Below are positions 33,285-44,042 of a stretch of 61,611 nucleotides of DNA, in pieces. Source of the stretch: Thermaceae bacterium. Its GTDB lineage: Bacteria; Deinococcota; Deinococci; Deinococcales; Marinithermaceae. Below the pieces are notes generated by a model that saw only the letters and a list, made by a program, of their open reading frames with translations, made no database searches and was not told the origin of the DNA. Numbering within the stretch: position 1 is the first letter of the stretch; every line of letters starts with the position of its first letter. The stretch covers positions 1 to 61,611 of the forward strand of contig JALSQD010000008.1 in assembly GCA_026985615.1 (NCBI GenBank), read 5' to 3'. Made by a program: the position numbers and the translations under genes.

Positions 33285-33817
33285 CGCCGTCTCCGGACGG
33301 GTTCAACCAGCGAGAGGTGCCCCAGCGTCACCGCCGGCTCTCCCTCGAGGAGGTAACGCACCTCCTCGATTGGTTTGAGGTCGAGTAAGGTGTAGGCCAT
33401 GCCGTAGACGAGCAGGGTCTCTCCGGTGGTGCCGTAGCCGAGTTGGGCGTAGGCTCCCGGGAGGTCCACGTAAGCAACGCGGTCGCGCACGAAGACCGTG
33501 GGCGCGGGGGTACCCTCCGGCACCAGCGGCGCCCCGGTACGCCCAGGTCCCTTCACCAGCTCATCTAGCGCACGCTGATACACGCTCTCGCCCGGCTCCA
33601 GCATGACCGTGCGGCGCTCCACCAAAAAAGCGCTGGCGTCGGGCTTGGCGAAGTAGAGCCGCAGCTCTACTTCCTGAGGCTCCTCGGGCAGCTCGACGTT
33701 TTGCGGCAGGTTCACCACCGCGCTGTGGCGGTTCGGGCTGCTGTAGAAGAAGACGAGCAGCCCCAGCAACAGCACGACCACACCCACCACGTTCCAGAAG
33801 GTCAGGTAGCGCTTCAT
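33281..33817 (-). CDS. GerMN-domain membrane-anchored protein
   Basis: A 178-residue protein with one N-terminal membrane helix (about residues 9-26) and an extracytoplasmic GerMN domain (about 50-165, VELRLYFAKPDA, DELVKGPGRTG, DLPGAYAQLGYGTTGETLLVYGMAYTLLDL). GerMN proteins are seen in spore formers and widely in non-sporulating bacteria beside cell-wall amidases, as here. The exact role is unknown. It overlaps the amidase gene by four bases. Confidence 0.85.
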   Translation of the reverse strand: MKRYLTFWNVVGVVVLLLGLLVFFYSSPNRHSAVVNLPQNVELPEEPQEVELRLYFAKPDASAFLVERRTVMLEPGESVYQRALDELVKGPGRTGAPLVPEGTPAPTVFVRDRVAYVDLPGAYAQLGYGTTGETLLVYGMAYTLLDLKPIEEVRYLLEGEPAVTLGHLSLVEPVRRRR

Positions 33818-35136
33818 CGTCCACCTCGCAGGTAGGCGTCCACCGCCCGCGCGATTACCTGGGCGTAGGCGCTCTGCTGGGCAGGATCGGCGAGCCGGGC
33901 GCGGTCGCCGGCATCGTGGAGCGCACCCATCTCGAAGAGCACCGCGGCCCCGGGCGCGTAGCTGAGAAGGTAGAGCGGCGTCTCACCACGCCTGGGGGTG
34001 AGCCCCAGGCGGCCGAGCTCATACTCGAACCGGTCGGCCAAAGCGCTCACCGAACGCACCGGGCGGGCGTAGCGGGCCAGCACCTCGGGGTAGCCTGGAC
34101 GCGCCAGCAACTTGCGCGCGTGCGAAACAAAAACGGGGGCGTCCGTGCCCACGTTGGCGTAGGTGTAAAGCGCCGGACCCGGCGGCACCACCTCGCTGCC
34201 GGCGACGTGCAGGCTCACGAAAACATCGGCGCGCGCCGCCCATTGGGTGCGGGCGTAGACGCTCACCTGCTCGTCACGGTCGCGGGTGAGCTCGACCCGG
34301 TAACCCATGCGGCGCAGGCGCGCGGCCGCCTCACGGGCTACTTTGAGGGTCAGGTCCTTTTCGAAGAGGTTACCGTAGCGCGCGCCCACGTCGGCCCCAC
34401 CGTGTCCGGGGTCGATTACGACCAGCGGAGGGGCCTCGGCCCGCCGCTCGGCCGGCGGACCCACGTAGAAACGCACCTCGCCCGGAAAGTAGGCCACATC
34501 CACCGGCCAGCCCTCCGAACCGTCCAGGTAGACGCGGGTACCGTATTCCCCGGGTGCGAAGCGAACACGGCTCAGATAGAGCCCCGGCACGTCGCGCACG
34601 AACTCGCCTGCGCGCAGACCCAGGAGCCACCAGCCCGCCCCGTCGCGCAGCGCGTTGACGTCGCGCGAGGTGCGCAACACGACGACGTCGCGCCCCCCGA
34701 TTACCCGGTGCTCGAAGCCCTGCATCTCGGCGTCGGGCAGGAGCACCTTGAGGGACGTCTCGCTGCCGCTGTAGAGGGCTCCAAACGCACGCGCGGTATA
34801 ACGCACGGGAAGGAGCACGCGGTCGCCCATGCGCAGGGCCGGGGGCGACTCCGATACGACGAGCTTCTTGAGCGCGGTCTTGGAACGGGGCACGGGCGTG
34901 GCCACGAAACGCAACCTGCGCGAGCCTAGGCCCAAGATCACCTCGCCATCGGAGGCCCAGTACATGAGGCCGAGCGCCTGGGCGAAAGGGCGCGCCTCAA
35001 CGTACGACACCCCGAAGCCGCCCGGATACTCGGCGGTGAGCACCGTACCCCCAGCCAATAAGGGTTTTTCCGTCTGGGCCACAGCCGGCACCAGCATCAG
35101 GAACGCGAGCAGCCACCACCAGCGCTTCAATACCAC
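33814..35136 (-). CDS. N-acetylmuramoyl-L-alanine amidase (Amidase_3) with N-terminal stalk-binding domain
   Basis: A 440-residue secreted hydrolase: signal peptide, a copper-amine-oxidase-like N-terminal domain (about 20-130), an AMIN-like beta region, and a zinc amidase domain (about 225-440) with VIDPGHGGADVGARYGNLFEKD, VSLHVAG and the Glu in LFEMGAL. It cuts the peptide from muramic acid in peptidoglycan. GTG at 35136 or the TTG at 35130 (giving MKRWWWLLAF) could be the start. Both overlap the smpB end. Confidence 0.9.
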   Translation of the reverse strand: MVLKRWWWLLAFLMLVPAVAQTEKPLLAGGTVLTAEYPGGFGVSYVEARPFAQALGLMYWASDGEVILGLGSRRLRFVATPVPRSKTALKKLVVSESPPALRMGDRVLLPVRYTARAFGALYSGSETSLKVLLPDAEMQGFEHRVIGGRDVVVLRTSRDVNALRDGAGWWLLGLRAGEFVRDVPGLYLSRVRFAPGEYGTRVYLDGSEGWPVDVAYFPGEVRFYVGPPAERRAEAPPLVVIDPGHGGADVGARYGNLFEKDLTLKVAREAAARLRRMGYRVELTRDRDEQVSVYARTQWAARADVFVSLHVAGSEVVPPGPALYTYANVGTDAPVFVSHARKLLARPGYPEVLARYARPVRSVSALADRFEYELGRLGLTPRRGETPLYLLSYAPGAAVLFEMGALHDAGDRARLADPAQQSAYAQVIARAVDAYLRGGR

Positions 35137-35555
35137 TTTTCCATCTCCCGCTCGAGCGTGCGCTTCTTGTCGTCTTCCTTCTTCTGATAGTCCCGCTTGC
35201 CGCGGGCCAGGGCCAGGAGCACCTTGGCGTAGCCGCGGTCGTTGAAGTAGATCTTGAGGGGCACCAGCGTCAATCCCCGCTGCTCAACCCGACCGCGCAG
35301 TTTGTTTAGCTCGTGTCTGTGCAAAAGTAGTTTTCGCCGCCTGCGCGGATCGTGATTGGTGTATGACCCTTTCTCGTAGGGTGCAATGTAAAGGTCTTCG
35401 AGCCAGAGTTCACCGTCTTCGAACCGCGCGTAAGAACCGGTAAAGTCTACCTTGCCCTGCCGCACCGACTTGACCTCGGTGCCGCGAAGCGCAATGCCCG
35501 CCTCGTAGGTCTCGAGGATCTCGTAGTTGTGGCGCGCCTTGCGGTTCTCCAACAC
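35127..35555 (-). CDS. smpB: SsrA-binding protein SmpB
   Basis: SmpB binds tmRNA and delivers it to stalled ribosomes. Conserved segments include NRKARHNYEILETYEAG, GTEVKSVRQGKV, LYIAPYEKGSY and the C-terminal GKRDYQKKEDDKKR tail. There are two consecutive GTG codons (35558 and 35555). TAGAAT at 35567-35562 ends six bases before 35555, which fits the leaderless spacing seen elsewhere in this window, so 35555 is preferred (142 residues). It heads the minus-strand operon leading to smc and cax. Confidence 0.95.
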   Translation of the reverse strand: MLENRKARHNYEILETYEAGIALRGTEVKSVRQGKVDFTGSYARFEDGELWLEDLYIAPYEKGSYTNHDPRRRRKLLLHRHELNKLRGRVEQRGLTLVPLKIYFNDRGYAKVLLALARGKRDYQKKEDDKKRTLEREMEKWY

Positions 35556-35621
35556 CACCCCATTCTACCCGTGCGAATGAAACCCGGCTTAGGCTAAGTC
35601 CGGTCGGTATACTGATTCCTG

Positions 35622-36857
35622 ATGCGCACCTACCTGTTTCCAGGACTGCTAGCGGTGGCCGCGCTCTACTTGATGCTACGCCTCGCCGCGCACCTGGAAA
35701 TCGTCCGCGCCTCCCTGGGCGCGGTTTTCGTGTTGTTCGACCTTGCCGCGCTCGCGCTCGCCTACCTGGGCGCGCGAACCTGGCGCAGCCAGTGGGCGAC
35801 GCTCGCCCTTGCGGTCTATACCCTCGTCGTCCTCGCCGGCCAGGTCGCCCCCATCCACCTTGCGGGGCTGCCGCTGGTCATGGTTTTCCTCGTTTACGCC
35901 ACGGTGCGCCACCGCATCCCCGAACGCGACGCCGCCGCCTTTTGGGGCTGGGTCTTCGTCTGGCCCGCGTTGGGCTTGATGCTCACCTGGAACGTCTTCC
36001 CCAGCTTCTTCGCGCTCTGGATCAGCCTCTTCGACCGTTTCAACTTCATCGGCGAGAGCCGCTTCGTGGGTCTGCTCAACTACCGCATCCTCTGGCACGA
36101 TCCCCTCTTCTGGCGGGCGCTCTCCAACACCTTCTGGTACGTCATGCTCACCGTGCCCACCGGCATCCTGCTGGGTACGGTCGTCGCGGTCCTGCTCAAC
36201 GAGCGCATCCGCGGGCTCAGGCTCTTTCGCACGATCTACTTCCTTCCCTACATCACCGCGCTTACCGCGGCGGCCGCAGTCTGGCAGTGGATCTACCACC
36301 CCGAGTTCGGCTTCCTCAACTGGCTGCTGGGCACCCCTGGCTTCGACTGGCTGCACACGCCCAACGGCATCTTTGCCCTGGCGCTCGAGCCTTTTGGGGT
36401 GAAACTCAGCGGCTTCTGGGCCGGGCCCAGCGTGGCCTTCACCGCCATCATGGCCATGACGGTGTGGCACTTCCTGGGCTACAACGTCGTCATCCTGCTC
36501 GCCGGACTTCAGTCCATCCCCGCCCAGTACTACGAGGCCGCCGAGCTCGATGGTGCCGGCTGGTGGCAGAAGCAGCGCTACATCACCTGGCCGCTGCTCT
36601 CCCCGACAACCTTCTTCCTGGCCATCATCGGGCTCATCGGGGCCTTCCAGGTCTTCACTCAGGTCTACGTGATGACGCCCACCGGAGGCGTGCTCAACGA
36701 CACTCTCACCGTGGCCATGTACCTCTACAACAAGGGCTTTCGGGACTCCGACTTCTCCTACGCCTCGGCGCTCGCGGTGACGATGTTCGTCATCATCCTG
36801 GCGCTCACGCTCCTTCAGCGGCAGGTGCTCGAGCGGAGGGTGACCTATGAGCACTAG
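35622..36857 (+). CDS. ABC importer permease, MalF/UgpA type
   Basis: A 411-residue permease of the carbohydrate-uptake family 1. About four extra N-terminal helices (residues 1-100) precede the usual six-helix core. The EAA loop that docks the ATPase reads YYEAAELDGAGWWQKQRYITWPL. TATACT at 35608-35613 lies eight bases before the ATG, with no ribosome binding site, so a leaderless mRNA is likely. It overlaps the second permease by 11 bases. No ATPase gene is present, so a shared MsmK-like ATPase is presumably used. Confidence 0.92.
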   Translation: MRTYLFPGLLAVAALYLMLRLAAHLEIVRASLGAVFVLFDLAALALAYLGARTWRSQWATLALAVYTLVVLAGQVAPIHLAGLPLVMVFLVYATVRHRIPERDAAAFWGWVFVWPALGLMLTWNVFPSFFALWISLFDRFNFIGESRFVGLLNYRILWHDPLFWRALSNTFWYVMLTVPTGILLGTVVAVLLNERIRGLRLFRTIYFLPYITALTAAAAVWQWIYHPEFGFLNWLLGTPGFDWLHTPNGIFALALEPFGVKLSGFWAGPSVAFTAIMAMTVWHFLGYNVVILLAGLQSIPAQYYEAAELDGAGWWQKQRYITWPLLSPTTFFLAIIGLIGAFQVFTQVYVMTPTGGVLNDTLTVAMYLYNKGFRDSDFSYASALAVTMFVIILALTLLQRQVLERRVTYEH

Positions 36858-38076
36858 GCGCAAGCGCGGCTCCCTTCCGGGCAGGCTACTGATCTACCTC
36901 GTGCTCACCGCCGGTGCGGTGGTCATGGCCTTCCCCTTCTACTGGATGCTGGCCACGAGCGTGAAGAGTCCCCAGGAGGCCCAGCAGGTCGCACCCATCT
37001 GGCTGCCCCAGCGGATACACCCCAGCAACTGGGCCACCGCCGCGCGCCTGGGCGCGGAGGGTGGCGGGCGCTGGTGGGGCGGCTTCCAGCCCGGCCGCAC
37101 CGTGCGGCTGCACATCGAGGTGGAAGACCCCGCCGCGGGCGTGCCCAGGGTGCGCGTGCCCAAACCGCCCGCGGTCTTCAGCGATCCCCGCAGCGAGTCC
37201 ACCACCATAGAGGTTGTCCCGACCGAGGACGGCTGGACGATCGAGCTCACAAACGAAGGTGACCAGACCTTCACCAAGCTGCCCCTGGTGGTCTGGATGC
37301 CCAAGGAGGCCAGCCGCTTCCGCGCCGAGCTTCCGCCCGACGCGGTCCGCTCGCAGCGTAACTACTGGAGGCTCGAGTGGGAGAACGTGAGCCCGGGCGT
37401 CTTTGGCTACGTCTTCCACAACTACCGCGAGGCCTGGCACGCCGCGCCCTTCGGGCGCTACTTCTACGTCTCCTTCGTCACCGCCGGGCTACAGGTGGCT
37501 GGAGGGCTGCTCATCGCCACCATGGCCGCCTTCGCTTTTGCCCGCATCCGCTTTCCCGGCCGCGAGACGCTCTTCTTGCTTTTTGTGGCCACGATGATGA
37601 TCCCGGGCGAGGTACTGCTCATCCCCAACTACATCCTGCTCGCCAAGCTGCACTGGCTCGACACCTTCTACGCCCTCATCGTCCCCTGGTTAGCCTCGGT
37701 CTTCGGCATCTTCCTGTTGCGCCAGTTCTTCCTCTCGCTGCCGCACGACCTCTTCGACGCCGCACGCATCGACGGCGCCAGCTATTGGGGCATGCTCTGG
37801 CGCATCGCCTTCCCGCTGGCCGTCCCGGGACTCGTCACCTACGGCATCTTCGCTTTCCTGGGCGCCTACAACGCGCTCCTGTGGCCGCTTATCGTCACCC
37901 AGAGCCCGGAAATGCGCACGATCCAGGTGGGCTTGCAGGCCTTCATCGGCGAGGCCGGCAGCGACTACGGGCAGCTCATGGCCGCGTCCACCATGGCCAT
38001 CCTTCCCATCGTGATCGGTTACTTCTTCGCGCAGCGCCAGTTTATTCAGGGCATCGCGCGGAGTGGTATCAAGTAA
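36847..38076 (+). CDS. ABC importer permease, MalG/UgpE type, with inserted domain
   Basis: A 409-residue partner permease with EAA loop FDAARIDGASYWGMLWRIAFPL. The usual MalG-type protein has about 280 residues. Here about 130 residues (roughly 63-191) are inserted between the first helix and the canonical NYREAWHAAPFGRYF segment. The insert is non-hydrophobic, looks beta-rich and should lie outside the membrane. It pairs with the preceding MalF-like subunit and the downstream binding protein. Confidence 0.92.
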   Translation: MSTRRKRGSLPGRLLIYLVLTAGAVVMAFPFYWMLATSVKSPQEAQQVAPIWLPQRIHPSNWATAARLGAEGGGRWWGGFQPGRTVRLHIEVEDPAAGVPRVRVPKPPAVFSDPRSESTTIEVVPTEDGWTIELTNEGDQTFTKLPLVVWMPKEASRFRAELPPDAVRSQRNYWRLEWENVSPGVFGYVFHNYREAWHAAPFGRYFYVSFVTAGLQVAGGLLIATMAAFAFARIRFPGRETLFLLFVATMMIPGEVLLIPNYILLAKLHWLDTFYALIVPWLASVFGIFLLRQFFLSLPHDLFDAARIDGASYWGMLWRIAFPLAVPGLVTYGIFAFLGAYNALLWPLIVTQSPEMRTIQVGLQAFIGEAGSDYGQLMAASTMAILPIVIGYFFAQRQFIQGIARSGIK

Positions 38077-38102
38077 TGAAAGGGGTCAAGGAGGTGCAAA
38101 CG

Positions 38103-39362
38103 ATGAAAAAATCGGTCTGGATCCTAGCGGTAGTGGCGCTGGCATCGTTCGCCCTGGCGCAGCAGAAGGCCGAGGACGTGATCAAGGCCCAGTGCGCCAA
38201 GGCGCAGGTGGTCGCCGAACTGTGGCACGGCTTCCGCGGCGGTGCACCGCGGGCGGCGCTCGAAAACCTAGCGGTCGAGTTCAACAAAATGCACGAAGGT
38301 GAGGGCTGCCTCCGTCCCATCAACCAGGGCGGCTATCGCGACCTCTCCACCAAGATCAAGGCCGCCTTCGCCGCCGGCACGCTGCCCGCGATGGCGCAGG
38401 CCTTCGAGAACAACATCGCACTCTACCTTGAGGCCGACGCCCTGCTGCCCCTCGACGGCAAGCTCGAGTACCTGGACCAGCTCAACCCCCTCTTCGTAAA
38501 CGCCGTCAAGTTCGACGGCCACCTCTACGGACTGCCCTTCAACAAGTCGGTGCAGATCCTCTACTTCAACCGCGACCTACTGAACAAGCACGGCGTGGAG
38601 GTACCACGCACACTCGATGACTTCATCGCCGCGGCCAAGAAGATCTCCGCCGCCGAAGGCGAGCCGGTCTACTGGTTCCGCCCCGACACCTCGACCTACG
38701 CCTACTGGTTCTTCAACATGGGCGGCTCCTACCTGCACGACGGCAAGCTCGTGGTCAACAGCCCCGAGGCGGTCAAGGCGCTCGAAACCCTGGTGCAGGG
38801 CGTGCAGGACGGCTGGGCCAAACCCATCACCTCGGGCTACATCAACCAGAACTTCGGTAAAGGCGCTTACGGCTTCTCGACCGATTCCTCGGCGGGGTAC
38901 TCCTACTACCTCAAGGCGGCCAAGTTTGACCTGGGGATCGCCACCCTGCCGGGCAATGGCGAACACCCCGGCTACGGCCTGGTCCAGGGCACGAACCTGA
39001 TCGTCTTCAAGGACGTCGACCCAGCCCAGCAGGAGCTGGCGCTCGCCTTCCTCAACTTCGTCAGCAGCCCCAAGGCGCAGGCGCTATTCGCCGCCGCCAC
39101 CGGCTACGTGCCGGTGAACCTGAAGGCGGTGGACGAACCCGAACTGCAGGACTACCTGCTAGACAACCCCGACTTCCAGGTGGTCATCGATCAGGGGAAC
39201 TACGCCGTCTTCGAACCGGCAATCGCCGAGTGGGAACAGATTCGCTTCGACATCCTCGGCCAGGCCATCAAGGAAGCTGTTCTGGGCAAGGCCACGCCCA
39301 AGGAAGCGCTGGACAAGGCCCAGAAACAGGTGGAAGATCTGCTGGCCGGCAAGATCCGCTGA
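38103..39362 (+). CDS. ABC importer solute-binding protein, family 1 (UgpB-like)
   Basis: A 419-residue secreted binding protein with signal peptide MKKSVWILAVVALASFALAQ and the family-1 fold. The N-terminal region (AELWHGFRGGAPRAALENLAVEFN) and GLPFNKSVQILYFNRDLLNKHG resemble glycerol-3-phosphate/sugar binders such as UgpB. The ligand is uncertain. The ATG at 38103 has AAGGAGGT seven bases upstream. The far longer frame from 37377 is a shadow of the permease. A hairpin follows at 39378-39409. Confidence 0.92.
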   Translation: MKKSVWILAVVALASFALAQQKAEDVIKAQCAKAQVVAELWHGFRGGAPRAALENLAVEFNKMHEGEGCLRPINQGGYRDLSTKIKAAFAAGTLPAMAQAFENNIALYLEADALLPLDGKLEYLDQLNPLFVNAVKFDGHLYGLPFNKSVQILYFNRDLLNKHGVEVPRTLDDFIAAAKKISAAEGEPVYWFRPDTSTYAYWFFNMGGSYLHDGKLVVNSPEAVKALETLVQGVQDGWAKPITSGYINQNFGKGAYGFSTDSSAGYSYYLKAAKFDLGIATLPGNGEHPGYGLVQGTNLIVFKDVDPAQQELALAFLNFVSSPKAQALFAAATGYVPVNLKAVDEPELQDYLLDNPDFQVVIDQGNYAVFEPAIAEWEQIRFDILGQAIKEAVLGKATPKEALDKAQKQVEDLLAGKIR

Positions 39363-39377
39363 GCCCCGCGCGCACGC

Positions 39378-39409
39378 CGCCCCCGTGGCTTTTGCCCGTC
39401 ACGGGGGCG
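39378..39409 (+). terminator. Likely terminator between the ABC operon and gap
   Basis: CGCCCCCGTG (39378-39387) pairs with CACGGGGGCG (39400-39409) around a 12-base loop. The following T run is weak (TTATAG). A TATAGT box at 39411-39416 directly behind it may be the -10 of the gap operon, although no -35 is clear. Confidence 0.55.
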
Positions 39410-39465
39410 TTATAGTGGAGTTGGCAGGCGTATTTCGCGATCACGACGCCAAAAAGGAGGCAACC

Positions 39466-40455
<990 letters not shown>

Positions 40456-40470
40456 CGAAGGAGGTGCGCC

Positions 40471-41663
40471 TTGCGCACACTAGCGGACCTGAACGCACGT
40501 GAAAAGCGCGTGCTGGTGCGGGTGGACTACAACGTGCCCCTCAAGGACGGGCGCGTCGCCGACGCCACCCGCATCCGTGCGAGCCTGCCGACCCTAGAGC
40601 GCCTGCTCGGGGAAGACGCGGCGCTCGTGCTCATGAGCCACCTGGGCCGCCCCAAAGGGGTGGACCCCGCCTTCAGCCTGGCGCCGGTCGCGGAGGCCCT
40701 GGCGGAGCTGCTGGGTCGCGAGGTGCGCTTCGTGCCCTCGCTGCCCTCGTCGGAGGAAACCGCCGAGGCCGTTCGGGCGGCCCGGCCGGGTGACGTACTG
40801 CTGCTCGAGAACGTGCGCTTCGAGCCCGGGGAAAAGAAGAACGACCCAGAGCTCGCCCGGGCCTACGCGCGCCTGGGTGAGGCCTTCGTCCTCGACGCGT
40901 TTGGCAGCGCCCACCGCGAGCACGCCTCGGTGGTGGGGGTGGCGCGCGAGCTGCCCAGCTACGCCGGCCTGCTAATGGAAAAAGAGGTCAAGGCGCTGGG
41001 GCGGCTTTTGCACCACCCTGCGTATCCCTACTGGGTGGTGCTCGGCGGGGCCAAGGTCTCCGACAAGATCGGCGTGATCGAAAGCCTGCTGCCAAAGGTG
41101 GACGGCATGGCCATCGGCGGCGCGATGGCCTTCACCTTCATCAAGGCGGCCGGCGGGGAGGTGGGCGCGAGCCTGGTCGAGGGCGACAAGCTCGAGCTCG
41201 CCCTGCGGCTGATGGACCGCGCCCGCGAGCTCGACAAGCCGCTGCTGCTCCCCTCCGACGTGGTCGCGGCGCGGGAGATCCGCGAAGACGCCGAGACCCG
41301 CGTCGTACCCGCGGACGCCGTGCCCGAAGGCTGGATGGGCCTCGACATCGGTCCCCGAACGCGCGAGGCCTTCGCCTCCGCCCTCGCCGGCGCCTGCACC
41401 GTCTTCTGGAACGGCCCGATGGGTGTCTTCGAGACGCCCCCCTTCGACGCCGGTACCCTGACCGTGGCCGAGGCCATCGCCGCGCTCGACGCCTACACCG
41501 TCGTGGGCGGCGGCGACTCGGTGGCCGCGGTGAACCGTCTGGGCTACGCGGACCGCTTCAGCCACGTCTCCACCGGAGGCGGGGCGAGCCTGGAGTTTCT
41601 GGAACGCGGCACCCTGCCCGGCATCGAGGTGCTGGGCGGCCTCTCCCCTGAGGAGGTGGCGCC

Positions 41664-41667
<4 letters not shown>
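40471..41667 (+). CDS. pgk: Phosphoglycerate kinase
   Basis: A 398-residue two-domain kinase making ATP from 1,3-bisphosphoglycerate. Visible are RVDYNVPLKDGRV, the substrate motif SHLGRPKG, VLGGAKVSDKI at the domain junction, and the nucleotide-site GGGDSVAAV and STGGGASLEFLE. The TTG start at 40471 follows AAGGAGGTG. It overlaps tpiA by four bases (GTGA). Confidence 0.97.
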
Positions 41668-42434
<767 letters not shown>

Positions 42435-42447
42435 CCGTGCCCACACG

Positions 42448-42480
42448 AAAAAGCGCCGGGGCGTTGCCCCGGCGCTTTTT
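42448..42480. terminator. Bidirectional intrinsic terminator between tpiA and pdxT
   Basis: A 10-bp GC stem (42453-42462 with 42466-42475) closed by GTT is flanked by AAAAA on the left and TTTTT on the right, so it can stop both the gap-pgk-tpiA transcript and the convergent pdxT transcript. Confidence 0.9.
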
Positions 42481-42490
42481 GCATTTGCCC

Positions 42491-43075
42491 TCAGGAGGCG
42501 ACGAGACGCGCCAAAAACTCGCGGTGCAGCCGGTCGTCGCCGGTGAGCTCGGGGTGGAAGGCCATCGCCCACATCCGCTCCTGCTCGGCGAAGACCACGC
42601 GCCCCTCGTGGCGGGCGCGCACCCGCACGCCCTCCCCCGCCCGCACGATCTCGGGGGCGCGGATGAAGACGGCGCGGAAGGGGGCGTTCAGCCCCTCGAC
42701 CTCCAGATCCACCTCGAAGGAGTCCACCTGGCGGCCGAAGGCATTGCGGCGCACCGCGATGTCCATCAGACCCAGGTGGGGCTGCTGATAGTCCAAAATT
42801 TCCCGTGCAATCCATATCGCACCCGCGCAGGTTCCCCAGATCGAAAGGTCCCCGGCCTCGTAGGCCTGGCGCACGGCGGCGTCGAGGCCGTACTCGGTGG
42901 CCAGCTTGCCGATGGTGGTGGACTCGCCCCCGGGCACAACGAGACCGCCCAGGCCCTCCAGGTGCTCCGGCAGGCGCACCTCGCGCACGCGCGCGCCCAG
43001 GCGCTCGAGCATCAACTTGTGTTCGCGGAAATCGCCCTGCAAAGCCAGTACACCGACGTGTTTCACATCGCTCAC
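42491..43075 (-). CDS. pdxT: Pyridoxal 5'-phosphate synthase glutaminase subunit
   Basis: PdxT releases ammonia from glutamine for PLP synthesis by PdxS. The 194-residue class I glutaminase shows LALQGDFREH, PGGESTTIG, the nucleophile Cys in WGTCAGAIW, and the FHPEL His-Glu pair. The GTG at 43075 is used. It follows pdxS, but an intrinsic terminator lies between the two. Confidence 0.96.
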   Translation of the reverse strand: MSDVKHVGVLALQGDFREHKLMLERLGARVREVRLPEHLEGLGGLVVPGGESTTIGKLATEYGLDAAVRQAYEAGDLSIWGTCAGAIWIAREILDYQQPHLGLMDIAVRRNAFGRQVDSFEVDLEVEGLNAPFRAVFIRAPEIVRAGEGVRVRARHEGRVVFAEQERMWAMAFHPELTGDDRLHREFLARLVAS

Positions 43076-43101
43076 GCCACCAGCTTAGCGCCCGCCAGAG
43101 C

Positions 43102-43128
43102 AAAAAAGAACCCCCGCCGAAGCGGGGG
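43102..43128 (-). terminator. Intrinsic terminator between pdxS and pdxT
   Basis: On the minus strand CCCCCGC pairs with GCGGGGG around a TTCG tetraloop, followed by a T-rich run (43110-43102). It would end most pdxS transcripts before pdxT, so pdxT may be expressed by read-through or at a lower level. The downstream bases hold no obvious strong promoter. Confidence 0.78.
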
Positions 43129-43144
43129 CGGGTACGACGTGAAG

Positions 43145-44026
43145 CTACCAGCCGCGCTTGGCCATGCGCTCCTCTTCGCCCAGCTCGTCGAGGTTGATGC
43201 CCACCATGGGCTCGCCCAGGTCCTCACTCACCTCGGCCAGGATCTCGGGGTCGTTGTAGTGGGTGACCGCGCGTACGATCGCGCGGGCGCGGCGGACGGG
43301 GTCGCCCGACTTGAAGATGCCCGAGCCCACGAAGACGCCGTCCATGCCCAGGTGCATCATCAGCGCTGCGTCCGCTGGCGTGGCCACGCCGCCGGCGGCG
43401 AAGTTGACGACTGGCAGACGGCCGTGCTCGTGGACGTAGCGCACGAGCTCGTAGGGCGCCTGCAGGTTCTTGGCCTCGGCCATGAGCTCGTCTTCGCGCA
43501 TCCCCTGGATGCGGCGGATCGCCTTCATCACGCTGCGGGCGTGGCGCACCGCCTCCACCACGTTGCCGGTGCCGGCCTCGCCCTTGGTGCGGATCATCGC
43601 CGATCCCTCGGCGATGCGCCGCAGGGCCTCGCCCAGGTCGCGCGCACCGTTGACGAAGGGCACCTTGAAAGCCCACTTGTCGATGTGGTGCTCCTCGTCG
43701 GCGGGGGTAAGGACCTCGGACTCGTCAATGAAGTCGACGCCCAAGGCTTCCAGGATCATCGCCTCGGCGAAGTGGCCGATGCGCACCTTGGCCATCACCG
43801 GGATCGAAACCGCGGCCATGATCTCCTTGATGACCTTGGGGTCCGACATGCGCGCCACCCCGCCCTGGGCTCGGATGTCGGCGGGGACGCGCTCGAGCGC
43901 CATCACCGCCACCGCGCCCGCCTCCTCGGCGATCTTGGCCTGCTCGGGCGTGGTCACGTCCATGATGACGCCGCCCTTGAACATTTCCGCGAAACCGGTT
44001 TTTACGCGAAGGGTGCCCTTTTCCAT
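43145..44026 (-). CDS. pdxS: Pyridoxal 5'-phosphate synthase subunit PdxS
   Basis: PdxS builds PLP from ribose 5-phosphate, glyceraldehyde 3-phosphate and ammonia. The 293-residue barrel contains GGVIMDVTTPEQA, VMAKVRIGHFAEA with the first catalytic Lys, and VVNFAAGGVATPADAALMM. The ATG at 44026 follows AAGGAG. The longer frame upstream is the shadow of the peptidase gene. It follows the M23 gene by 16 bases. Confidence 0.97.
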   Translation of the reverse strand: MEKGTLRVKTGFAEMFKGGVIMDVTTPEQAKIAEEAGAVAVMALERVPADIRAQGGVARMSDPKVIKEIMAAVSIPVMAKVRIGHFAEAMILEALGVDFIDESEVLTPADEEHHIDKWAFKVPFVNGARDLGEALRRIAEGSAMIRTKGEAGTGNVVEAVRHARSVMKAIRRIQGMREDELMAEAKNLQAPYELVRYVHEHGRLPVVNFAAGGVATPADAALMMHLGMDGVFVGSGIFKSGDPVRRARAIVRAVTHYNDPEILAEVSEDLGEPMVGINLDELGEEERMAKRGW

Positions 44027-44042
44027 TTTGTTCTCCTTTTTC

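Noticed and set aside
35676..36863. A 395-codon minus-strand frame opposite the MalF-like permease
   Set aside because: Antisense shadow. The composition is that of reversed hydrophobic codons and it has no start signal.
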